This document shows, piece after piece, positions 40,755 through 49,619 of a stretch of DNA of 64,000 bases. Position numbers and translations under genes: made by a program. How positions within the stretch are numbered: position 1 is the first letter of the stretch; each line of letters starts with the position of its first letter. The DNA lies in contig NZ_CP011340.1 in assembly GCF_001278075.1 (NCBI RefSeq), positions 5,639,501-5,703,500 of the forward strand. The letters are read 5' to 3'. A model generated the notes under the pieces. The model was not told where the DNA came from and did not search any database. It saw only the letters and a list, made by a program, of their open reading frames with translations. This DNA comes from Streptomyces pristinaespiralis. Lineage in GTDB: Bacteria > Actinomycetota > Actinomycetes > Streptomycetales > Streptomycetaceae.

Positions 40755-42881
40755 TCAGCCGCCGACGGTGATCCGCCAGCGGCCCAAGCCGCGCACCTGG
40801 ACAGGGCCCGGCTGGATCTCGTGCCGGCCGGGGCCGGCGGCGATCCTCCGGTCCGGCGCGAAGTGCTTGTCCAGCAGCCACAGTTCGACGGGGCCATCCT
40901 CGCCGCACTCGACGCGGGCCTCGCCCGGCCGGCCGGTGTAGTGGACGACCTCGTACCCGTGGCCCTCGACCGACTCGGCGAAACGCCGCGGCCCGTCCGC
41001 CTCCGTCAGCCCCAGCGTCCACCCCATGCCCCCGCAGCGGACGGTGACGTACGCGGGCACGCCCGGCTCGCCCGGGACCGGGCCGCGCGCGGGACGGCTG
41101 CCGGCCGCCTCCAGCACCGGCGCGGGGGCGATGGCGTCGGCGGCCCCCGCCTCGACGCGGTAGTACGGGGCGCGCCCCGCGCTGCCCGTCAGGGTGACGA
41201 CGGACGCTCCGCCCCGGTGCACCAGCACGTCCGTGCCCTTGCCGCGGACGCCTTCCACCAGTGGCCGGGCCGACTCCGGCGGCAGCAGCCGCAGGGCCCA
41301 GCGCGCCACGGACCGGATACGCACGCGGGTCGCGGCCCGGCCGTCGGTGAACAGCAGCACCCGGCCGCGCATGCCGTCCCGGTGCGCGAACAGCAGCGCG
41401 CGCTCCTGCCCGTACTCGTCGGTCTCCGTCGCCTCGTAGAAGCGCGAGGTCGGGCCCTCGGCCAGGTGGTACTCGAGGATCACCGGCGAGCCCGGCAGCG
41501 GGTTCACGATCTCCACCGGGGCGCCGGCCCGGCGGCCGCTGCCGTACTCGGCGAGCACGGGCGGACCGGAGGCCGCGTTCAGCGACCAGAAGGCGCGGCC
41601 GCGGACCTGGAGCAGCGCGGGGCCGGGCAGGCGTACGACCCCTGTCGCGGTGCCGCCGGCGGCCTCGGGCGCGGGGGCGGGCCGGGGCGTCATCGGGTCC
41701 TCGCCGGGGAAGACGGCACCGAGGCCGAACGCGGCGTCGGCTCCGTCGGTGGCGTCGACGCGGTAGTGAAGGTCGTCGGCGGGGCCGTCGTAGCGCAGCA
41801 CGTCGAAGTCGTGGCCGTGGGCGTGGCCCGTGAACGGCTCGGCGTGCGAGACGGGCACCAGCTTCACCGTCCACCAGCGGCTCGCCCGTATGCCGAGGCG
41901 CAGCGGCCGGTCCTCGGGCACCTGCACGAGGAACCGTGCCCTGATCCGGTTCCGGTCGCCGCGCCACAGCTCCTCGCCCCGGTCACCGCTCGCGCCGAGC
42001 AGCTTGACCTGCACCCGCCCGGCGTCGTCCTCGAGCTCCACCTGCAGCAGCGCGGGCCCCGCCGGCACGGTCCGGGGTACGGCGAAGGTCTTGTGCGCGT
42101 TGCCTTTGCGGACGAAGGGCACGAAGTCGGGACCGAAGCCCGCACCGTCCCGAGTTACGCCCGCGCCGTCCACGGCCGGCGCGGGTCCACCCGTGTGTGC
42201 GCCGGCCGAGGACGGGGAGGCCACCTGGGCCGCTCCGGCGGGGCCGTGGGCCGGGGCCGCCGGCCGGGTCGCGGGCGCGGCCGGCGCGGGGCGTGGAGGG
42301 GACACGGCCGGGCCGTGGGCGGCGGGGGCGCTGTCAGGGGACGGGTCCGTGTCCGCGACCTCGACGCCGAAGTCCGTCGCGAGGCCGTGCAGGCCCGTCG
42401 TCCAGCCCTGGCCCACCGCACGGAACTTCCACCCGCCCCGGTGCCGGTAGAACTCGCCCAGCACGAAAGCCGTCTCCGTCGTCGCGTCGTCGACGCCGAA
42501 GTACGCGACCGGCGCCCCCGTCATCGTCGTCACCCGGATGTCCAGGCCCGGCACCCGGCCGAACGGTCCGCCGTCCGCCGACGCCGCGACGACCACCCGA
42601 TCGACCCCCGGCTCGATCCCCGCCAGGTCCAGCCACAGCCAGTCCGCCACCAGCGGTCCGCCGTCGTCCGGGGCTCTGCCCAGGTGGCGTGCCGCGCCGC
42701 TCGGGTGGTGCGGCTGGTTGCCGAAGACGAGGTCGGCGTCACCCCGCACCCTGCCGTCCGCGGCGACGAGCAGCGCGGAGACGTCCACGACGGGAGCGCC
42801 GGGGGCCTTTGCCCGGCACACGGCGATCTGGAGCGGCTCGACCGGCGCGGGCACGTTGGCGCCCTTGACCATGCGTGTCAT
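40755..42881 (-). CDS. TerD-domain protein fused to repeated C-terminal beta domains
   Basis: The 708-residue protein begins with a TerD-family domain (about residues 5-175) with acidic calcium-site segments (DLVFGNQPHHPSG; VDDATTETAFVLGEFYRHRG). An Ala/Pro linker at about 176-245 follows. About 460 residues of beta-rich sequence then show three copies of a W...-F-x-G-x-G-x-(D/E)V-(L/V) motif near residues 330-367, 520-560 and 615-653. TerD proteins are calcium-binding components of tellurite and phage/stress-resistance systems and of streptomycete differentiation. No other ter gene is adjacent. No signal or membrane segment is seen. The role of the C-terminal repeats is unknown. Confidence 0.88.
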   Translation of the reverse strand: MTRMVKGANVPAPVEPLQIAVCRAKAPGAPVVDVSALLVAADGRVRGDADLVFGNQPHHPSGAARHLGRAPDDGGPLVADWLWLDLAGIEPGVDRVVVAASADGGPFGRVPGLDIRVTTMTGAPVAYFGVDDATTETAFVLGEFYRHRGGWKFRAVGQGWTTGLHGLATDFGVEVADTDPSPDSAPAAHGPAVSPPRPAPAAPATRPAAPAHGPAGAAQVASPSSAGAHTGGPAPAVDGAGVTRDGAGFGPDFVPFVRKGNAHKTFAVPRTVPAGPALLQVELEDDAGRVQVKLLGASGDRGEELWRGDRNRIRARFLVQVPEDRPLRLGIRASRWWTVKLVPVSHAEPFTGHAHGHDFDVLRYDGPADDLHYRVDATDGADAAFGLGAVFPGEDPMTPRPAPAPEAAGGTATGVVRLPGPALLQVRGRAFWSLNAASGPPVLAEYGSGRRAGAPVEIVNPLPGSPVILEYHLAEGPTSRFYEATETDEYGQERALLFAHRDGMRGRVLLFTDGRAATRVRIRSVARWALRLLPPESARPLVEGVRGKGTDVLVHRGGASVVTLTGSAGRAPYYRVEAGAADAIAPAPVLEAAGSRPARGPVPGEPGVPAYVTVRCGGMGWTLGLTEADGPRRFAESVEGHGYEVVHYTGRPGEARVECGEDGPVELWLLDKHFAPDRRIAAGPGRHEIQPGPVQVRGLGRWRITVGG

Positions 42882-42909
42882 GCCGGGCAGCTTGCCATGT
42901 CACGCACAA

Positions 42910-42939
42910 GGGGGCGATCACCTTCCGGTGATCGCCCCC
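42910..42939 (-). terminator. Terminator of asd
   Basis: A 13-bp perfect stem GGGGGCGATCACC / GGTGATCGCCCCC with a TTCC tetraloop lies 19 bp past the asd stop. Confidence 0.88.
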
Positions 42940-42958
42940 GAGGCGCTGATCGGGTGTG

Positions 42959-44149
<1,191 letters not shown>

Positions 44150-44155
44150 CTACGG

Positions 44156-47100
44156 CTACTCGATGACCTTGCCGATCACCACGCTGCCGGCGCCGGCGAC
44201 CGTGCCGCGCTTGTTCAGCAGCTGCACCTCACCGAAGAACTGACGTCCTTCGGGAGCCGCTCCGCCGACCACGACCTCGGCGCTGACCTGCGCCGACGCG
44301 CCGTTCGCGAGCTGGACCGACGACGTGGCGTCGACCTTCAGCGAGCCGAGCGACGGGGAGAAGAACACATCGCGGTAGTCGTACTCGGTGGTCCCGGCCG
44401 GGACCGAGTAACCGTCGACCACGATCGTGTACGTGCCGGCGGCCGGCTTCAGCAGGCTCACCGCCTCCTCGGAGTCGCCGTCCGCGGCCTGTCCGACCAC
44501 GACGCCGTCCTTGAGGACCAGCAGGTCCAGGTCCGCGCCGTTGTCGGCGGGTGAGCCGATCGCCACGTCGAGGCGCTCCACGCCCTCGCCGATGGTGACC
44601 GTGGACTCCTGGGACTCACCGTGCGCGATGGACGGACGGGCGACCTTCGCCGAGCCCAGGGATCCGCCGGCCAGCGTGCCGTCGATGGCGGCGAAGCCGT
44701 TGGTGACGTTCCACTCGACGGGCGTCGGCGTGCCGATCTTCGCCTCGGGGAGCGTCTTGACCGCCGGGTCGAAGCCGGCGCCGAGCACCGTCACGTCCAG
44801 CTCGAACGGGTTGTCCAGCAGCGGCGACGTGCGGCGCGACTCGACCTCGATCTCCCAGACGCCCGGCATCGGCTCCGGGTAGGAGCGCACGTCGGGACGG
44901 CAGGTGTTGGCCGGGTTCTCGTAGTTCGGGTAGCAGTTGACCGTCGAGCTGTCGTCGACCGGCAGACCGTACGGGTGGATGCCGATGAACCGGGTCTGGC
45001 TGCCCTCGTCGAGCCCGCCGAGCGCGACCTCGAGGTTCCTGGCGCCCTCGGGGACGGTGATGAAGTACGACTTGTGGCTGTTGCGCTGGACCGATTCCGC
45101 CTTGGAGACGGTGTACCCGGGCTTCGCGAGATCGTCGGCGACGACCACGGTGGCCAGGATCTGCTTGTCCACGCCCACGGTGCTCCGGTCGTCGGCCTCG
45201 AGCACGGCGCTGTGCACGCCGGCCGCCTTGGGCCGCGCCTGGACGGTGACGGTGACCGGCTGGTTCAGCGGGAGACGGACCTCGGACCCGCCGAGGAGGC
45301 GGAAGGTGCCGTCGTTGTTCTTCCAGCGCAGGGTGTGCGCGACGGCCTTCTTCGGGCCGGTCGTGCGGGTGACGGTGACGTCGTAGGTCCGGCTCTTGCC
45401 GGCCTTCAGGCCGCCCTCACGGTCGTAGAGACCGGTGCCGAAGCCCGGGGTCTTCAGCGCGAAGTCGATCGCGGTGTCGACCGGGGCCTTGACCGTGTAC
45501 TCGTGGGCGCCCACGCCGCGCTTGATCTGCTCCCAGGCGCCGACGACATTGATCAGACCCGCGCCCTGCTCGTGCGCCTGCACACCCTTGATGCGGGTGG
45601 CGGTGCTGGTCAGAGCGGTACGCAGCTTCGCCGGGGTGAGCTCGATGTCCCGCTGCTTCGCGGCGGAGAGCAGCAGCGCGGCCGCGCCTGCGGCCTGCGG
45701 CGAGGACATCGAGGTGCCCTGCATCATCGAGTAGCCGGGCGGCAGCGCGTAGCCGGCCTCCTTGACCGGGCCGCCGGGCGACCAGGTCTGGGTGGTGTTG
45801 ACGGCCGCGCCGGGCGCGGTCAGCGTCGGCGTGAAGCCGCCGTCCTCACGCGGTCCGCGCGAGGAGAAGGGCAGCATCGCGTACTTCTTCTCGACGCCGG
45901 AGCCGTAGTTGGACGCCCAGGTCTCCTTGGAGATGGACGCGCCCACGGAGATCACCTTGTCGGCGACGGCCGGGTCGCCGAGCGTGTTGGTGCCCGGTCC
46001 CTCGTTGCCCGCGGAGATCACCAGCTGGACGCCGTAGGTGTCTATGAGCCGGTTGTAGAGCGCGGCGCGCGCGTTGTTGCCGTCGTTCAGCGGGGGCAGA
46101 CCGCCGATGGACATGTTGACGATGTCCACGCCGCGGTTGATGACCAGGTCGGCCATGCCCTCGGTGAGCGCGATGTTGGTGCAGCCGCCGCTCCAGGTGC
46201 AGGCGCGCGAGGAGACGATCTTCGCGCCGGGCGCGGCACCGTCCATCCGGCCGCCGAAGAGGCCGTTGGCGGCGGTGATACCCGCGACGTGCGTGCCGTG
46301 CGAGCCCTCGATGACACCGATGTTGACGTAGTCGGCGGTCGCGCCCGCGCTGTTGTAGACGACGTCGGGGCGGACCTCGATGACGAACGGGATGCGCTCG
46401 GCGATCGCGGTCTTCGGGTCGTCCTTGCCGAAGTAGCCGACCTGGAAGCCGTTCTTGTACGGCTTCATCAGGGTGTCGTTGGTGAAGTCGGCGTCGTTGT
46501 TCAGGTCGACGCGCGCGGTCCGGGTGCCCTCGTCGTAGAGGACCGCCCAGACGTCGGTGGTGTCGCCGTCACGGTTGAGGTCGCCCGCCATGTCGCCGCC
46601 CTTGGTGGCGGCCTCGGCGAACAGGTTGAAGCGGTGCGCGCCGGCCGGGGCGGAGTAGGTGCGCCCGTTGACTGCGAAGGTGGGGCCGGTGACGGCCGTG
46701 TTCATCCGCAGCCAGGTGCGGTCGCCGTCGGCCACCGGGTCCGTCGCCGTGACCCAGTCGACGATCTTGCGCTCGCCGGTGGTGGTCTTCTGGAGCGCCG
46801 GGTGGGCGACGTCGACACCGGAGTCGAGGATTCCGATGGTCACTCCGCGGCCGTCGGCCTTGGGGTGCTCCTTGACGAAGTCGACCGCGCCGGTCTCGAA
46901 GGACGGGTTGTACGGGTTCTTCGCCGGGGTCGACGCGTCGGGCGCCGGGTACTGCTGGACCTGCGCGTCGGCGGTGCCCGCGGCCTTCGCGGTGTCCGCA
47001 GCCGGGGTCGGGTCGTCCAGCTCGATCTCGTGCTTGAGGTCGATGCCGTGCACGCTGGACAGCTTGGCCGCCGACTTGAGGGCGGCCTCCGCCCGGTCCG

Positions 47101-47479
47101 TGGGCAGCGTGGCGCGCACGTAGCCGAGCTTGTCGAAGGTCCGGCCGACGGTGGCGCCCTCGACGGCGTCCAGCTGGCCGGCGACCTGCTCGGTCGCGCC
47201 GGGGGCGGTGGCCACCATGACGGTGACGGTCTTCTCGCCCTTGGCCTCTGCCTCCGCCAGCAGCTCGGCGTCGGCCGAGCCGATCTTGTCGGAGGACGAC
47301 TTGGCGGCCTTGACTTCCTTGGTGCCGGCCGGGTCGTCGGCGGGCGCTGTGGCGACGGCCGGAGCGACGCCGGCAGCGACGAGCGCGGCCACCATCGAGG
47401 CGGCGGCCGCGACGCGTGCCACGCGTCTGTGACCTGGCGTCGAGCGTCCCGTGGTGGAGCTCTCGGGTTCGGGGGTCAT
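44156..47479 (-). CDS. Secreted S8 subtilisin-like serine protease
   Basis: The 1107-residue protein starts at the second of two close ATGs, with GGGA upstream. A signal peptide (basic HRRVARV, core AAAASMVAALVAAGVAPAVA) covers about residues 1-48. An inhibitor-I9-like propeptide precedes the catalytic domain. The triad is Asp in GILDSGVDVAHP (about 218), His in GSHGTHVAGI (about 396) and Ser in GTSMSSPQAAG (about 589). The long spacing between Asp and His shows an inserted beta domain. Two beta-sandwich regions follow, at about residues 690-800 and 830-1107, the last resembling pre-peptidase C-terminal domains. There is no membrane anchor or LPxTG motif, so it should be released outside the cell. 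Confidence 0.94.
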   Translation of the reverse strand: MTPEPESSTTGRSTPGHRRVARVAAAASMVAALVAAGVAPAVATAPADDPAGTKEVKAAKSSSDKIGSADAELLAEAEAKGEKTVTVMVATAPGATEQVAGQLDAVEGATVGRTFDKLGYVRATLPTDRAEAALKSAAKLSSVHGIDLKHEIELDDPTPAADTAKAAGTADAQVQQYPAPDASTPAKNPYNPSFETGAVDFVKEHPKADGRGVTIGILDSGVDVAHPALQKTTTGERKIVDWVTATDPVADGDRTWLRMNTAVTGPTFAVNGRTYSAPAGAHRFNLFAEAATKGGDMAGDLNRDGDTTDVWAVLYDEGTRTARVDLNNDADFTNDTLMKPYKNGFQVGYFGKDDPKTAIAERIPFVIEVRPDVVYNSAGATADYVNIGVIEGSHGTHVAGITAANGLFGGRMDGAAPGAKIVSSRACTWSGGCTNIALTEGMADLVINRGVDIVNMSIGGLPPLNDGNNARAALYNRLIDTYGVQLVISAGNEGPGTNTLGDPAVADKVISVGASISKETWASNYGSGVEKKYAMLPFSSRGPREDGGFTPTLTAPGAAVNTTQTWSPGGPVKEAGYALPPGYSMMQGTSMSSPQAAGAAALLLSAAKQRDIELTPAKLRTALTSTATRIKGVQAHEQGAGLINVVGAWEQIKRGVGAHEYTVKAPVDTAIDFALKTPGFGTGLYDREGGLKAGKSRTYDVTVTRTTGPKKAVAHTLRWKNNDGTFRLLGGSEVRLPLNQPVTVTVQARPKAAGVHSAVLEADDRSTVGVDKQILATVVVADDLAKPGYTVSKAESVQRNSHKSYFITVPEGARNLEVALGGLDEGSQTRFIGIHPYGLPVDDSSTVNCYPNYENPANTCRPDVRSYPEPMPGVWEIEVESRRTSPLLDNPFELDVTVLGAGFDPAVKTLPEAKIGTPTPVEWNVTNGFAAIDGTLAGGSLGSAKVARPSIAHGESQESTVTIGEGVERLDVAIGSPADNGADLDLLVLKDGVVVGQAADGDSEEAVSLLKPAAGTYTIVVDGYSVPAGTTEYDYRDVFFSPSLGSLKVDATSSVQLANGASAQVSAEVVVGGAAPEGRQFFGEVQLLNKRGTVAGAGSVVIGKVIE

Positions 47480-47682
47480 CAGCATCCCTGTTTGTGAAAG
47501 AGAGGGTCCGGAATACGGTGCCGGATGACCGCTCAGCCTTGCGTAAATGACAGGGGTTTGTGGAGAGTTGATCGAGATGGGATGTGCACATGGCGTAAAC
47601 CCGCCAACACGCACCCTGCGCCATCCGGAACGAAAGGGTGCTTATCGGCCTCGGTGAGCTGACGCGCCGGTAATCTCACCGG

Positions 47683-48150
47683 ATGAACAAGGAGTTGAGG
47701 GTCGCGGCGTACGCCGTCTGCATACGGGACGCACAGGTCCTGCTGGCCCGCTGGGTCGCGCGCGACGGCACGAAGAAGTGGACGCTGCCGGGCGGCGGCA
47801 TGGACCACGGCGAGGACCCCCTCGACACCGTCGTCCGTGAGGTCGAGGAGGAGACCGGCTACCTCGCGGAGATGACCGCGCTTCTCGGCCTCGACTCGGT
47901 ACGCCGTCGCTACCCGCGCAAGCTGGGCGCCTTCGCGGACTTCCAGGGCCTGCGGATCGTGTACGAGGGCCGGATCACCGGCGGCGAACTGCGCAACGAG
48001 ACCGGCGGGTCGACGGACCTCGCCGCCTGGCACCCGCTGGAGGCGGTGCCGGCGCTCCACCGCGTCGAACTCGTCGACGTGGGCCTGGAGCTGTGGCACT
48101 CCAGGCCGGTTCTCGGCAGGGTCGCTCAGCGGGGCAGCACCACCACGTAG
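47683..48150 (+). CDS. Nudix hydrolase
   Basis: The 155-residue protein has an intact Nudix box (GGGMDHGEDPLDTVVREVEE then ETGY), which coordinates the metal for pyrophosphate hydrolysis of nucleoside-diphosphate derivatives. Substrate specificity is not readable. It is divergent from the protease and its 3' end overlaps the convergent gene at 48126 by 25 bp. Confidence 0.94.
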   Translation: MNKELRVAAYAVCIRDAQVLLARWVARDGTKKWTLPGGGMDHGEDPLDTVVREVEEETGYLAEMTALLGLDSVRRRYPRKLGAFADFQGLRIVYEGRITGGELRNETGGSTDLAAWHPLEAVPALHRVELVDVGLELWHSRPVLGRVAQRGSTTT

Positions 48151-49154
48151 GCGGCGGGCTCGCGGTCCGCCGCGGCCATCAGCGCCGTGCGCACCACCGT
48201 CGCCTGCTGCTCGGGCGACTCGCGGAGCTTGCGCGGCGTCAGGTGCACGACGGTGATGCCGAGGCGCTCCAGATGCTCCCGCTTGCGGGCGTACCGGGAC
48301 CACTGGGCGTCCTCGTCGTGGCGCGGGGCGCGCGTGTCCAGCTCCACGGCCACGGCCTGCTCCGGCCAGTACGCGTCGACCCGGCCGAGACGGGGCCCGC
48401 CGGGGAGGCGGAGGTCCACGTTCCACAGGGGGTCCGGCAGGCCGCCGTCGCGGACGAGTCCGTACAGTCTGCCCTCCGCCAGCGCTCGGCCCTCCGCGAG
48501 CAGTTCGTCCACCGCGCTCACGACGTGCGGGCGGTCCAGCAGTCGTGCGTCGGTCAGCTCCCTCACCAGCGCGGCCGGCTCGCAGTGCCCGCCCCGCACG
48601 GCCTCCGTCAGCAGCCGGCCGATCAGCCCCGCGTCGTCGAGCTGCGCCACCGCGTCGGCGAGGGCGCGGGACGCGGGGGCGACGGGCACGCCGCCAACCT
48701 CCTCCGCCGTGGGCATCGAGTGCCCCCGCACCAGCCGGGCGAACCCGGCCGACCGCAACCGCCGCGTCCGCGGCACGAGCACGTCGATGTGCTCGACCGA
48801 CGCCGGCGGCGGAGCGGCCGGGAAGCCGTGCAGCGCGAGCGCGGCGAGCCCGGTGACCATCGCTTCGCCGTACGGCGCCGAGTCCTGCCGCTGGGCCGGC
48901 AGCACGGGCCGGCCGGCGTAGAGCAGCGCGGCGTGCAGCCGCTCCTCGCCGGTGGGCGGTCCCGGATGCAGGAGGTACACCCCCGGCAGCAGCAACTGCC
49001 AGCCCCCGCCGGGCCGGCACTGCTCGGCGACCCGCGAGGGCGTGAAGCCGTGCGTACGCAACTGCGCCCCGGACACGACCCGCCGGAGCACGTCGCCGTC
49101 GGGCCGGCTGAGGGGGGAGGGGAGGGGAGAGAGGGGAGCGTTCGGCTGGTTCAT
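48126..49154 (-). CDS. AbiEi/DUF559-like protein
   Basis: The 342-residue protein has an N-terminal winged-helix-like region (LRTHGFTPSRVAEQ) and the segment LLPGVYLLHPGPPTGEERLHAA, typical of AbiEi antitoxin-like and type IV TA antitoxin proteins. The C-terminal domain resembles DUF559/Vsr-like PD-(D/E)XK folds (RVDAYWPEQAVAVELDTR...YARKREHLERLGITVVHLTP). Such proteins are very common in actinomycete chromosomes without a partner toxin. No AbiEii-like nucleotidyltransferase is next to it, so a toxin-antitoxin role is unsupported. Function unknown. Confidence 0.82.
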   Translation of the reverse strand: MNQPNAPLSPLPSPLSRPDGDVLRRVVSGAQLRTHGFTPSRVAEQCRPGGGWQLLLPGVYLLHPGPPTGEERLHAALLYAGRPVLPAQRQDSAPYGEAMVTGLAALALHGFPAAPPPASVEHIDVLVPRTRRLRSAGFARLVRGHSMPTAEEVGGVPVAPASRALADAVAQLDDAGLIGRLLTEAVRGGHCEPAALVRELTDARLLDRPHVVSAVDELLAEGRALAEGRLYGLVRDGGLPDPLWNVDLRLPGGPRLGRVDAYWPEQAVAVELDTRAPRHDEDAQWSRYARKREHLERLGITVVHLTPRKLRESPEQQATVVRTALMAAADREPAAYVVVLPR

Positions 49155-49573
49155 GCCGATGAGATGCCCGCATCGCCGGACCGGGCTAACCGCTGTTACA
49201 AGCTCGTCGACAATTCAGGACAACCGTGTCCTAAAGTACGCACGTTCGAGTGCCGATGTGGGAGGCCGGTGCTGTGCCCGGCCCGCACGCCGTTGTCGGT
49301 GCGGCTCGGCCCCGTACCGGGCCCCGCCCGTACCGGCCTGGTCGGCACGGGCGGGGCCCGGTCCAGTACGCCTTCGGCCGTGTCCTCAAGCCCCTGTGGC
49401 CCGGCGGCCGTGGCAGGTGCCGGGTCGGCCCGTCTCGCTCCGCGCGATCGGCCTTGCCGGCGGCGGCCGAGGGCACAACCGGCCCCGCCGGCGATCGAGG
49501 CGCGGGGGTCCAGGGGCAGCGTCCCCGGGACACGGCGCGCGGCGGGGTCCGGGGCTTGCCCCGGTTTCGGGAA
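49155..49573. other. GC-rich spacer with a strong hairpin, no gene seen
   Basis: This spacer of about 419 bp lies between the AbiEi-like gene start and the second aminopeptidase terminator. It has no supported reading frame. It contains a 16-bp perfect inverted repeat (49316-49331 with 49347-49362, 15-nt loop) built on CCGGGCCCCGCCCGT. The 49190-49250 part is less GC-rich and may hold the promoter of the AbiEi-like gene. Confidence 0.45.
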
Positions 49574-49614
49574 GGGCGGGCGGTGGGGGCGGACCCCGCC
49601 CCCACCGCCCGCCC
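49574..49614 (-). terminator. Terminator of pepN (second copy)
   Basis: A 19-bp perfect GC stem with a 3-nt ACC loop ends 6 bp from the aminopeptidase stop codon. Confidence 0.85.
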
Positions 49615-49619
49615 CGCCG

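Noticed and set aside
40755..42881. TerD protein considered as part of a tellurite-resistance operon
   Set aside because: No terA, terB, terC or terZ neighbour is present; the gene is flanked by pepN and asd.
44621..47497. Plus-strand open frame opposite the subtilase
   Set aside because: It is a shadow of the S8 protease coding frame; the composition is Val/Gly/Arg/Asp-rich without any motif.
48126..49154. AbiEi-like gene considered as half of a toxin-antitoxin or abortive-infection system
   Set aside because: No AbiEii-type toxin or other defence gene is adjacent. The neighbours are a Nudix enzyme and an aminopeptidase.
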